Under the pieces are notes generated by a model. It did not search any database and was not told the origin of the DNA. It was given only the letters and a program-made list of their open reading frames with translations. A stretch of 64,000 bases of DNA from G965267425 sp965267425 (lineage in GTDB: Bacteria > Bacteroidota > Bacteroidia > Flavobacteriales_E > Vicingaceae), in contig OZ253959.1 in the NCBI GenBank assembly GCA_965267425.1, positions 3,038,001 through 3,102,000 of the forward strand, in the 5' to 3' direction. Of this stretch, positions 36,453-44,917 are shown one piece after another (the stretch's first letter is position 1; every line of letters begins with the position of its first letter). The translations under genes and the position numbers were made by a program.

Positions 36453-37031
36453 TTAATTAGTCCCGATGTTTTTAGGTTCAGCTTCAGAAATACGTTGAGG
36501 ATAAACTTTTCTTACTGCTTTTTTCTCATCCTTTTCCAAATCGTTGTACGCCTTTTGGAATTTCTCCATAGCCAGCGCTTCCCTCACTTCATTATACGCA
36601 GCCACCAATTCATTTTGAACAGCAATGTAGGTAGCATATTCTGTACCTCTATCATTTTGCAATGAAACTATTTGTTTTGATACAGGGTATGCTGGTCCAA
36701 AAAAGTCGATGTCCGTCGGCTTGAATTCCGGCAACTCATCGTTATTTGGATCACTGATAATAAATTCTTTGGCGGCTTCCCGCAAATCTTCCACCTGCAT
36801 CAATTCTCCCTCAACAAGCAGTTGATTATTGGCATTCACCAATACTTCAAAGATATTTCTCTGTTTAATTGGAGGAGGAGGTTCCTGATCTTCAGGAACG
36901 GGTGGAGGTAATAATCTTGTCAAACCACCATCACTTTCCATGGTAGTGGTTACAAGGAAGAAAATTAAAAGCAGGAAGGCAATATCCGCCATCGATCCTG
37001 CATTAATTTCTGGTAAATCTCTCCTTGCCAT
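36453..37031 (-). CDS. ExbD/TolR-family proton-channel protein (first copy)
   Basis: A 192-residue ExbD with EINAGSMADIAFLLLIFFLVTT, the conserved Asp at the beginning of the membrane helix, then a proline-rich stretch (LPPPVPEDQEPPPP) that would cross the periplasm. The C-terminal domain is longer than in the second copy and ends with a charged segment. It starts 5 bp after the unknown membrane protein. Two different ExbDs in one operon suggest a heteromeric or specialised stator. Confidence 0.9.
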   Translation of the reverse strand: MARRDLPEINAGSMADIAFLLLIFFLVTTTMESDGGLTRLLPPPVPEDQEPPPPIKQRNIFEVLVNANNQLLVEGELMQVEDLREAAKEFIISDPNNDELPEFKPTDIDFFGPAYPVSKQIVSLQNDRGTEYATYIAVQNELVAAYNEVREALAMEKFQKAYNDLEKDEKKAVRKVYPQRISEAEPKNIGTN

Positions 37032-37036
37032 ATCTC

Positions 37037-37438
37037 CTATTTAAATGCCTTATTGACTTCTACAAATACAATTGTTCCAACGGCCGCAACCGCAAGAAAG
37101 TAAAATGCATTGAGTCCGGCTTCAGACAATCTGGAAGTTCCTGCAGAGACCATTGTCTCACCGATTTTAGCTTCTTCACCGGAAGCCAGTGCATAGGAAA
37201 TTCCAAAGATGACTATCAATCCGACGATACCAAATAGAGCTGATTTAGCTTTTCCAAAGTCACCGACTAAAGTAATCACAGGAAACACAATGGATACAAT
37301 GATTCCTATTCCCAAAAGAATATATGACCAACTTAAGAAAAACCCTTCTCCAATGACATCAAAGGCAAACAACAGACCTACTGCCACAGATATCAACAGC
37401 AGTCCGTAAAGTATTAAATCACTTAGTTTTGACTGCAT
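37037..37438 (-). CDS. Small membrane protein of the exbB-exbD operon
   Basis: No named family is recognised with confidence. The 133 residues hold four hydrophobic segments (about 8-26, 34-59, 65-84 and 110-127). The fixed place between exbB and exbD, with gaps of 4 and 5 bp, implies a part in the proton channel complex or its assembly. This is an inference from context only. Confidence 0.8.
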   Translation of the reverse strand: MQSKLSDLILYGLLLISVAVGLLFAFDVIGEGFFLSWSYILLGIGIIVSIVFPVITLVGDFGKAKSALFGIVGLIVIFGISYALASGEEAKIGETMVSAGTSRLSEAGLNAFYFLAVAAVGTIVFVEVNKAFK

Positions 37439-37442
37439 CGAC

Positions 37443-38312
37443 TTATTTTTTTTGTTCGAACTTAACCAACATGTCTACCAATGAAATGGAAGCATTTTCC
37501 ATATCGTTGATTAGGCTATCAATTTTTGCAATAATATAGTTGTAGAATACCTGAAGAATTACCGCAACAATCAAACCAAATACCGTTGTCAAAAGTGCGA
37601 CCTTAATACCACCTGCCACAATTGAGGCAGAAATGTTATTTGCTTCAGCGATGGCATCAAATGCGCCAATCATACCAATTACTGTTCCCATGAAACCAAG
37701 CATTGGAGCAAGAGCGATAAACAATGAAACCCAAGATACTCCTTTTTCAAGTTGTCCGGTTTGAACACTTCCATAAGAAATAACCGTTTTCTCAACCATG
37801 TCAATTCCTTCGTGGCTTCTATCCAATCCTTGATAGAATATGGAAGCAACAGGTCCACTTGTATTTCTGCAAACTTCTTTTGCAGCATCAACACCGCCTG
37901 AATTCAAAGCGCCTTCAACATTGCTTAATAATTTCTTTGTATTGGTTGTTGCCATATTCAAGTAAATAACTCTTTCAATAACAATGGCAAGACCAAATAT
38001 TAGACAGATAAGAACGATGCCCATGAAACCTGGACCACCTTCGATGAATTTTTCTTTAAGCACTTGAGTAAATGCTCTTTCTTGTTCTGGCTCATCTTCA
38101 CTTCCAGCTGCGGCCATGTCTTCAGCCATTTCTTCTTTGGCTTCTTCCATTTCTTCAGCAGCCTCTTCAGCAGCTTCTTCCATTGATTCTTCAGTAGCTG
38201 CAGAATCTGTCATTTCAGTTTGATTTTCGGAATCATCCTGGGCAATTGCCGTGTTCACAAATCCCAGTGAGAGAATGCAAGCGATTGCCAAAAATCCAAT
38301 TGTTTTTTTCAT
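37443..38312 (-). CDS. exbB: ExbB/TolQ/MotA-family proton channel with acidic periplasmic extension
   Basis: The channel domain (about residues 90-289) has the three membrane helices of ExbB/TolQ, with APMLGFMGTVIGMIGAFDAI and the ALLTTVFGLIVA helix. Before it lie a signal peptide (MKKTIGFLAIACILSLGFVN, then TAIAQ) and about 45 residues made mostly of Glu, Ala and Met, predicted to form an acidic helical segment in the periplasm. It is the first gene of the exbB-unknown-exbD-exbD operon. It powers outer-membrane processes using the proton gradient; which receptor it serves is not shown. Confidence 0.9.
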   Translation of the reverse strand: MKKTIGFLAIACILSLGFVNTAIAQDDSENQTEMTDSAATEESMEEAAEEAAEEMEEAKEEMAEDMAAAGSEDEPEQERAFTQVLKEKFIEGGPGFMGIVLICLIFGLAIVIERVIYLNMATTNTKKLLSNVEGALNSGGVDAAKEVCRNTSGPVASIFYQGLDRSHEGIDMVEKTVISYGSVQTGQLEKGVSWVSLFIALAPMLGFMGTVIGMIGAFDAIAEANNISASIVAGGIKVALLTTVFGLIVAVILQVFYNYIIAKIDSLINDMENASISLVDMLVKFEQKK

Positions 38313-38356
38313 TTCAAATATGTTAGTTAATATCCATTTTTATTCTTTATGCACCG

Positions 38357-38446
38357 CGGAGAGAGAGGGATTCGAACCCTCGATACGACTCAACATCGCA
38401 TACACGCTTTCCAAGCGTGCGCCTTCAGCCACTCGGCCACCTCTCC
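38357..38446 (-). tRNA. tRNA-Ser (anticodon GGA)
   Basis: On the minus strand the sequence folds as a 90-base class II tRNA. The acceptor stem is GGAGAGG with TCTCTCC (one G-U pair), the D-arm is TGGCCGAGTGGCTGAAGGC, the anticodon loop is TTGGAAA in a five-pair stem, and a long variable arm follows. The T-arm is GAGGGTTCGAATCCCTC and the discriminator base is G. CCA is not encoded. It reads UCC/UCU codons. Confidence 0.95.
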
Positions 38447-38567
38447 AAATCAAGTACGTAAAAGAACTTATCCTGTTTTTGGGGCTGCCAAAATACAAAA
38501 AAATGTAATACGCCAAAAACTCCAATGTTAAGGATATATTAAGGAAACAGAACGTTTATGAATCGTC

Positions 38568-39599
38568 CTAGTTTTCCCCTGTTGAGAGTTCTCCCCTCAA
38601 TGATTCTCCTATTAATTTTTTAACCACATTTAAGGGCAGTTTTCGGCCAAATAAATGCATCATTTTGGTCACAGCGGCTTCGGTTGTCATATCAATACCG
38701 GAGACAACTCCGGCATCCACCAAAACCTGACTGTTTTCATATTTTCCATGAATTACTGCACCTCCCTGGCACTGTGTAATATTCACTACCACAATGCCAT
38801 TTTTATCAGCTTCGTTCAACATGGAAATAAACCAATCTGCCTTCATCACATTGCCTGATCCAAATGATTCCAACACAACACCCTTCAACTTATTAGTCTT
38901 AAAAATGGATTCAACCATTGCCTTTTCCATTCCCGGAAAAATTTTCAGGAGCGCAACATTTGTATCCAGCTCTTTATGCACTTTGAATTGCGATCTGCCC
39001 ATTTTAGCAATGTAATGTGAATTGAATTTTAAGGATACTCCTGCATCCACCAGAACTGGATAATTCAAAGATTGAAACGCTTCAAAATCATGTGCATCGA
39101 CTTTTCGGGTACGATTTCCTCTGTATAATTTATACTCAAAATACACGGCCACTTCCGGCACGAGTGCTTTTCCTTTTTGATAAGATGCCGCAATTTCAAT
39201 AGCCGTTATTAAATTTTCTTTACCGTCGGTCCTCAATGTTCCAATGGGTAATTGAGAGCCCGTAAGAATAACAGGCTTGGATAAATTTTCAAGCATAAAA
39301 CTCAATGCCGAAGCAGTGAAAGCCATCGTATCGGACCCATGCAAAATCACAAACCCGTCAAATGAGTTGTAATTTTTTTCAATAATTTCTGTGAGTTGTT
39401 TCCAATGCTTTGGCCCTATGTCAGAGGAATCCAGTGGGGTTTTGAATGAATAGGAAGACAATTCGCATGAAAGTTTGTTCAACTCCGGAATTTCTTTGAG
39501 AATGTGTTCAAAATCAAAAGGTTTTAAAATGCCCTTTTTTTGACTTTCAATCATTCCAATGGTTCCTCCAGTATAAATGACAAGTATTCGTGCTTTCAT
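38568..39599 (-). CDS. ansA: Type I L-asparaginase
   Basis: Hydrolyses asparagine to aspartate and ammonia in the cytoplasm. The two catalytic threonine regions are plain: YTGGTIGMI near the start and LHGSDTMAFTASALSFML near residue 85. The length of 343 residues and lack of a signal peptide fit the cytoplasmic type I enzymes. Its start overlaps the end of tatD by 4 bp, so the two are cotranscribed. Confidence 0.92.
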   Translation of the reverse strand: MKARILVIYTGGTIGMIESQKKGILKPFDFEHILKEIPELNKLSCELSSYSFKTPLDSSDIGPKHWKQLTEIIEKNYNSFDGFVILHGSDTMAFTASALSFMLENLSKPVILTGSQLPIGTLRTDGKENLITAIEIAASYQKGKALVPEVAVYFEYKLYRGNRTRKVDAHDFEAFQSLNYPVLVDAGVSLKFNSHYIAKMGRSQFKVHKELDTNVALLKIFPGMEKAMVESIFKTNKLKGVVLESFGSGNVMKADWFISMLNEADKNGIVVVNITQCQGGAVIHGKYENSQVLVDAGVVSGIDMTTEAAVTKMMHLFGRKLPLNVVKKLIGESLRGELSTGEN

Positions 39600-40366
39600 T
39601 TCTTAAACAATTTTACACTATTCTCTGTGGTTATTCGAGCCAATTCATCCATTGGACAATCCAGTATCTCTGCAAGTCTCTCAGCTGTATTAATTAAATA
39701 AGAAGATTCATTTCTCTTTCCTCTATAAGGCGCTGGCGCCAAATAAGGAGAATCCGTTTCCAAGAGAATATATTGCAAGTCTACATATTTCACTACTTCC
39801 TGCAAACCTGAATTCTTAAATGTCAACACTCCACCAATACCAATCATAAATTGCCCATAATTGATGATTCGTCTGGCTTGTTCTAGTGTCCCAGTGAAGC
39901 AATGAAAGACTCCAGATAGCCTTTCGTCATTCAATTCATCCAAACATTCAAAAAGTTCATCGAAAGAATCCCGTGCATGAATAACTATTGGTAGTCCAAC
40001 TTTTTTTGCCAGTTCAACTTGACGTGTAAATGCCAATTTTTGCTCTTCTACGAACGTTTTATCCCAATAGAGATCAATGCCAATTTCACCAATGGCAATG
40101 AATTGTCCATTGACAATCAATTTCTCCATCCGATTCAATACTTCTTCAAAATCCTTCTGCACAGCACATGGATGCAACCCCATCATTGGAAAACAATTTT
40201 CCGGGTACCGTTGAACCAAATTCATCATGGGTTCAATGGTCTCTTCTTCAATATTGGGTAAAAAGAATCTTTGCACTCCGCTGTCAATGGCCCGTTGAAT
40301 CATTTCATCCCGGTCTTCATCAAACTTTAAATCGTACAAATGAGCATGACTATCTGTAAATACCAT
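39596..40366 (-). CDS. tatD: TatD-family metal-dependent hydrolase (DNase)
   Basis: A TIM-barrel metallohydrolase of 256 residues. The metal ligands can be seen in DSHAHLYD, GEIGIDLYWD, VIHARDSFDE, FHCFTG and ETDSPYLAP. TatD proteins are 3'-5' nucleases or D-amino-acyl-tRNA-related hydrolases; the exact substrate is unclear. The ATG is 4 bases from an exact TAATTTTG box. It is the first gene of the tatD-ansA operon, divergent from the glycosyltransferase gene. Confidence 0.92.
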   Translation of the reverse strand: MVFTDSHAHLYDLKFDEDRDEMIQRAIDSGVQRFFLPNIEEETIEPMMNLVQRYPENCFPMMGLHPCAVQKDFEEVLNRMEKLIVNGQFIAIGEIGIDLYWDKTFVEEQKLAFTRQVELAKKVGLPIVIHARDSFDELFECLDELNDERLSGVFHCFTGTLEQARRIINYGQFMIGIGGVLTFKNSGLQEVVKYVDLQYILLETDSPYLAPAPYRGKRNESSYLINTAERLAEILDCPMDELARITTENSVKLFKK

Positions 40367-40370
40367 GTTG

Positions 40371-40378
40371 CAAAATTA
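40371..40378 (-). promoter_or_regulatory. Promoter -7 box for tatD-ansA
   Basis: TAATTTTG on the minus strand, ending 4 bases before the tatD ATG; it faces the glycosyltransferase box at 40397-40404. Confidence 0.55.
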
Positions 40379-40396
40379 TAATTCTAAGTGATTGAT

Positions 40397-40404
40397 TAGT
40401 TTTG
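40397..40404 (+). promoter_or_regulatory. Promoter -7 box for glycosyltransferase gene
   Basis: TAGTTTTG, exact TAnnTTTG, ending 5 bases before the ATG at 40410; a leaderless transcript is predicted. Confidence 0.5.
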
Positions 40405-40409
40405 TCAGC

Positions 40410-41408
40410 ATGAAGGTGAAAGTTCTTTTCATCCGTTTTAGTTCAATTGGTGACATTGTGCTTACCACACCAATCGTCAGATGTTTCAAGGAACAGATTG
40501 AAGGTGAGGCAGAAATTCATTTTTTAGTGAAAAAGCAATATGAATCGTTGCTCATTGCCAACCCACATATTTCGAAAATACATGCATTGGAATCGGATTT
40601 AAACCAAGTGGTTGAAAATTTGAAACAGGAAGGGTTTGATTACATTATTGATTTACATAAAAACCTTAGGACCTCTTTGGTTAAAAGAAGACTCAAGGTC
40701 TTGTCCTTTACATTTGATAAACTAAATGTAAAAAAATGGCTATTGGTAAATTTTGGAATCAACCTACTTCCAAATATTCACATCGTAGATAGGTATTTTG
40801 AAGCAGTAAAAGCATTTGGTATTCAAAATGATCAAAAAGGACTTGACTTTTTTATTCCAGAAAAAGACAAAATTTCAATTCACAATCATTATCCCGAATT
40901 GGAAAATGGGTTCGTGGCGTTTAACATTGGAGGTAAATTTGAAGGTAAGAAGTTACCTGAATCAAAGATTCAAACCATTTGTAATGGAATTCCGTTGCCG
41001 GTATTGCTTCTTGGAGGCAAAGAAGATATTCCGTCAAGTGAAAGGATTGTGAAGCAATGTAAAAATGTATCTAGTGCTTGCGGTCAGCACACTCTTTTGG
41101 AATCTGCTTCTTTATTGGAACATGCGTCCTTGGTAATTTCGCATGATACCGGATTTATGCACATTGCAGCAGCTTTTAAGAAGGTCATCTTTTCCATTTG
41201 GGGTGCAACGGTTCCGGAATTTGGCATGGGGCCATATTTACCAGACGAACGATCCATGATTTTTGAAGCCAAGCATTTGACTTATCGTCCAACTTCAAAA
41301 TTGGGCAACCGAAATTCTTCCAAAGAACGCAGAACGATGGAAGAGATTAATGAAAATGAGATTATCAAAGAAGTCGTAAAATTCTTTGACTCAACTAAAC
41401 ATCGGTAA
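40410..41408 (+). CDS. Glycosyltransferase family 9 (heptosyltransferase-like)
   Basis: This GT-B fold protein of 332 residues begins MKVKVLFIRFSSIGDIVLTT, the standard opening of ADP-heptose:LPS heptosyltransferases. The C-terminal domain has LLLGGKED and ISHDTGFMHIAAAF, where the donor binds. It probably adds a sugar to the lipopolysaccharide core. I chose the ATG at 40410; the TTG 18 bases earlier would add six residues. The end overlaps the thioesterase gene by 14 bp. Confidence 0.9.
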   Translation: MKVKVLFIRFSSIGDIVLTTPIVRCFKEQIEGEAEIHFLVKKQYESLLIANPHISKIHALESDLNQVVENLKQEGFDYIIDLHKNLRTSLVKRRLKVLSFTFDKLNVKKWLLVNFGINLLPNIHIVDRYFEAVKAFGIQNDQKGLDFFIPEKDKISIHNHYPELENGFVAFNIGGKFEGKKLPESKIQTICNGIPLPVLLLGGKEDIPSSERIVKQCKNVSSACGQHTLLESASLLEHASLVISHDTGFMHIAAAFKKVIFSIWGATVPEFGMGPYLPDERSMIFEAKHLTYRPTSKLGNRNSSKERRTMEEINENEIIKEVVKFFDSTKHR

Positions 41409-41907
41409 AGAGCGCTTTCAGCTCACCAGCTTCATCTGGTTTCATTTTTCCGGCCAAAATCAGACTCAATTGCCGTCTTCTCAAGGCCCCGGCAAAACGT
41501 TCTTTTTGAACATCTGTTTGAGGAGATAAGGGAGGAACTTCAATAGGATTGCCCCGTTGATCAACCGCAACAAACGTATAGATGGCAGAATTAGTCATTC
41601 TTTTTTTACCACGTCCATCTTCAACAAACACGTCAATAAATACTTCCATGGATGATGTAAAAGACCTTGATAATTCCGCCTCAAATGTCACAATATCACC
41701 TAATTTGATTGGATTATCGAATGCTACATTATTCACCGCGGCGGTCACTACCACTCTGTTACAATGTCTATGGGCGGCAATGGCACCGGCAATATCTATC
41801 CAATGCAACAATCTTCCTCCACGCAAATTATTGAGTGTGTTGGTGTCATTAGGCAAAACAATTTCTGTCTTGATCACCCTGCTTTCTTCAGGCGTCCTTT
41901 CTTTCAT
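41395..41907 (-). CDS. Acyl-CoA thioesterase (hotdog fold)
   Basis: A 170-residue hotdog-fold protein of the YciA/ACOT type, which hydrolyses acyl-CoA to free acid and CoA. The block NNLRGGRLLHWIDIAGAIAA with its Asp is the active-site helix, followed by VTAAVNNVAFDNPIKLGD and YTFVAVDQRGNPIEVP. It lies 17 bp after the HU/SPOR gene on the same strand and probably shares its transcript. Substrate length is not predictable. Confidence 0.88.
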   Translation of the reverse strand: MKERTPEESRVIKTEIVLPNDTNTLNNLRGGRLLHWIDIAGAIAAHRHCNRVVVTAAVNNVAFDNPIKLGDIVTFEAELSRSFTSSMEVFIDVFVEDGRGKKRMTNSAIYTFVAVDQRGNPIEVPPLSPQTDVQKERFAGALRRRQLSLILAGKMKPDEAGELKALFTDV

Positions 41908-41924
41908 AACAAATTAGTTTGATA

Positions 41925-42968
41925 TTAATATTTGAGCACCCAGGCTTGGCGCTGAACATTTTCTTGAACCCAAATTAGGTTTTGTTTTGCCTGTTCCCTG
42001 GAACCAAATGCTCCGTAGCTCACCACATTTAAACCATTTCTTTTGCCAATAATTTTAGCTCGAGCACCGGTTTTGTTCAACTTTTTGACCAATCTTTCCG
42101 CATTTCGAATTTCTTTAAAACAACCCACAATTAGATGGTATTGGTTAGTTCGTTTCAAAGCCACGTTCGTTGACATGGTTTCCGAAAAGAGAACCGGAAT
42201 GGTAAACTCATCCGGTCCAAAATCCGAATTCTCAAAATCCCAAAGAATTACCCCAGATGTATCAATTTCTTTCAAGGACAACGTTTGCGACTCTTTCACA
42301 GGTTCTTTGTGCGGTCCATATTTCATTTTGGCATAATGACTCGGACCAGCATTGGTGAAGTCAATGGAAGAGTAGTCAAAGCTTAATTGTTCCAGGTTAG
42401 ATTGAAATGGAATCCACAACGCAATGAGCGCAACAGCAGCCGCTGCTGCAACTTTGGCATACAATGGAATTATTCGAGGGCTTCTAGGCGATTCTATGGT
42501 CTTTTCTACCATTTCCTCATCCAAAATTTCCTTTACTTCTTCTTTCCGAACAATTGGAATTGCTGAAACCGGAATTAAACCATAAGAACTTTTTAAATAA
42601 TTGGCACCGTGCGTTGGATGAAAAACGAGATTTTTCTTGTCGTTCAGCCTAAATTGACCAATTGCACCTAAGTCAACTCTGCTTCCTCCTTGCAATTGTT
42701 TTTGAAGGTGCACCACCCATTGTCGAACATTTTTGATGGCATCATCATACGAAATGTCCAGCCAACGAGAGATGGAACCTGCAAGCAGCCCATCATTGTG
42801 ATTCAATTGAGTGTTGAACGTGATTTGCTTTCCAGGGGGAAAAAATTTTTCCTGAAACGCTTCGTATTTGGCATCTACAGGATTGGCAATAAATGCCCCT
42901 AACCCAGGCACAATCACGCAATCATGATTGTACAATAACTTCGCTATATACTCCTCTACCTGCATCAT
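41925..42968 (-). CDS. HU-like (CCDC81-type) domain plus SPOR domain membrane protein
   Basis: The N-terminal ~140 residues match the bacterial CCDC81-type HU pair seen in Bacteroidota: EEYIAKLLYNHDCVIVPGLG, the segment YEAFQEKFFPPGKQ, and a second unit with GGSRVDLGAIGQF. A single hydrophobic helix (about 170-185, AKVAAAAAVALIALWIPF) follows, then a linker. The C-terminal SPOR domain (YHLIVGCFKEIRNAERLVKK to the end) binds denuded peptidoglycan. The layout implies a cytoplasmic HU part and a periplasmic SPOR part, so it may tie something in the cell to the division site. Confidence 0.85.
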   Translation of the reverse strand: MMQVEEYIAKLLYNHDCVIVPGLGAFIANPVDAKYEAFQEKFFPPGKQITFNTQLNHNDGLLAGSISRWLDISYDDAIKNVRQWVVHLQKQLQGGSRVDLGAIGQFRLNDKKNLVFHPTHGANYLKSSYGLIPVSAIPIVRKEEVKEILDEEMVEKTIESPRSPRIIPLYAKVAAAAAVALIALWIPFQSNLEQLSFDYSSIDFTNAGPSHYAKMKYGPHKEPVKESQTLSLKEIDTSGVILWDFENSDFGPDEFTIPVLFSETMSTNVALKRTNQYHLIVGCFKEIRNAERLVKKLNKTGARAKIIGKRNGLNVVSYGAFGSREQAKQNLIWVQENVQRQAWVLKY

Positions 42969-43102
42969 AGTTTGTTGGCTAAATTAATTCTTTCCATTGA
43001 CAGTTCATAGTTCAATTCCTATTTCAGCTAAAAGGTTGTTGAGGCTCAAAACAATAAACTTGAAATTAACTTTGAGAATAGGAATCTCATTACCTTTAGA
43101 CT

Positions 43103-44917
43103 GTGAATGAGAATGACAATACGCTGAGAGAACAAATTAAAGACATTCCAAAAAAGCCTGGGGTTTATCAATTTTTTGATAAAACAGGAACTATCATCTA
43201 CGTAGGAAAAGCCAAAAATCTTAAAAATCGTGTTTCCTCTTATTTCAACAAAGCATTGGATAGTGGAAAAACCATTCTTTTGGTTAAGCGCATTGTGGAC
43301 TTGAAATACATTGTGGTTGATTCGGAGCTGGATGCTTTGTTGCTTGAAAATAACCTGATCAAAAAATACCAGCCGAAATACAATATTCAACTAAAAGATG
43401 ACAAAACGTATCCTTTCATTTGTTTAAAAAATGAACGATTTCCCAGAGTATTTAGCACACGCAATGTGATTCGTGATGGTTCAGAATATTTTGGACCTTA
43501 TGCATCGGTAAAAATGATGAATACCCTTCTTGAGTTAGTTCGTCAATTGTACCCTTTACGGAATTGCAATTTTCAACTTTCTGAAAAAAATATCGAGCAA
43601 AAAAAGTACAAGGTTTGTCTTGAATATCATGTAAAAAATTGCCTGGGACCATGTGAAGGTTTGCAGAGTGAAGAAGATTACAATGCCTCAATAGACGATA
43701 TCAAGGCAATATTGAAAGGGAACATTCAAACTGTCATGAATCATCTGAAAACCAAAATGAAATCTTTTTCAGATGAACTGAATTTTGAAAAGGCAGAAAT
43801 GGTCAAGGCAAAAATTGACATCCTTGGAAATTTCCAAAGCAAGTCTGCCGTTGTAAACCCGAAAATTCATAATGTCGATGTTTTCTCATTTTTGGATGAC
43901 GGAGATGCGGCCATCATCAATTATATGAAAATCATTAATGGTTCAATTATTCAAGGTCATACCATTGAATTGAAACGTAAGTTGGAAGAATCCGCAACTG
44001 CATTATTTCAAATGGCCATTGCAGAATTGAGAAATCGTTTTGAGAGTCAATCAAAAGAAATGATTTGCTCTATTGATCCTGAAATTCAGATGGACGACAT
44101 TCAAATTACCGTCCCTAAAAAAGGAGACAAAAAATCACTGATTGATTTATCCCTTCGAAACGCCAAGTATTATTTGTTGGAAAAGAGAAAGCAAATTGAG
44201 CGCACAGATCCGGATAGGCATAAAAACAGGATTCTGGAAAAGATGCAGAATGATTTGCGATTATCTGAATTACCTACTCATATTGAGTGTTTCGATAATT
44301 CGAATATTCAAGGAACCTTTCCGGTGGCAGCATGCGTGGTTTTCCGTGATACCAAACCTTCCAAGAAAGAGTATCGTCATTTCAACATCAAAACCGTTGA
44401 AGGCCCTAATGATTTTGCCAGTATGGAAGAAGTGGTATACAGAAGGTATAAACGCATGTTGGACGAAAAACAATCGTTACCACAATTGATTGTGATTGAT
44501 GGGGGAAAAGGGCAATTGAGCAGTGCGGTTAAAAGTTTAGAAAAGCTCAATTTGCGTGGGCAAGTGGCCATTGTTGGCATTGCCAAAAGATTGGAAGAAA
44601 TCTATTTCCCGGATGATCCACTTCCCTTGTACATTGATAAAACGTCTGAAAGTCTCAAAATCATTCAACATTTGCGCAATGAAGCGCATCGATTTGGGAT
44701 AACTCATCATCGTGGAAAAAGACAAAAGGACTTAATTAAATCTGAGTTAACCTCTATTGAAGGTGTGGGGTATCAAACATCCCAACAATTGTTGAGGAAA
44801 TTTAAATCCGTTAAAAAAGTGGGAGAGGCCAGTTTGGAAGAGTTAGCATCAACGGTTGGCAAAGCCAAAGCAAGGGTGGTATATGACCATTTTCACGAAA
44901 AAAGTAATATCAAGTAA
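43103..44917 (+). CDS. uvrC: Excinuclease ABC subunit C
   Basis: UvrC makes the two incisions in nucleotide excision repair. The GIY-YIG nuclease domain opens with KKPGVYQFFDKTGTIIYVGKAKN. The UVR motif (about 205-235), the RNase H-like second nuclease (ECFDNSNIQGTFPVAACVVF, VIDGGKGQLS) and C-terminal helix-hairpin-helix repeats (SIEGVGYQTSQQLLRKF) follow. It starts with GTG at 43103, preceded 4 bases earlier by TACCTTTA, a near-exact -7 box. The end overlaps gpsA by 8 bp. Confidence 0.97.
   Translation: MNENDNTLREQIKDIPKKPGVYQFFDKTGTIIYVGKAKNLKNRVSSYFNKALDSGKTILLVKRIVDLKYIVVDSELDALLLENNLIKKYQPKYNIQLKDDKTYPFICLKNERFPRVFSTRNVIRDGSEYFGPYASVKMMNTLLELVRQLYPLRNCNFQLSEKNIEQKKYKVCLEYHVKNCLGPCEGLQSEEDYNASIDDIKAILKGNIQTVMNHLKTKMKSFSDELNFEKAEMVKAKIDILGNFQSKSAVVNPKIHNVDVFSFLDDGDAAIINYMKIINGSIIQGHTIELKRKLEESATALFQMAIAELRNRFESQSKEMICSIDPEIQMDDIQITVPKKGDKKSLIDLSLRNAKYYLLEKRKQIERTDPDRHKNRILEKMQNDLRLSELPTHIECFDNSNIQGTFPVAACVVFRDTKPSKKEYRHFNIKTVEGPNDFASMEEVVYRRYKRMLDEKQSLPQLIVIDGGKGQLSSAVKSLEKLNLRGQVAIVGIAKRLEEIYFPDDPLPLYIDKTSESLKIIQHLRNEAHRFGITHHRGKRQKDLIKSELTSIEGVGYQTSQQLLRKFKSVKKVGEASLEELASTVGKAKARVVYDHFHEKSNIK

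Noticed and set aside
38130..38230. Repetitive Glu/Ala-coding stretch in exbB considered as a tandem repeat element
   Set aside because: The repeat is codon-level low complexity within a clear open frame, not a DNA repeat unit of fixed length.
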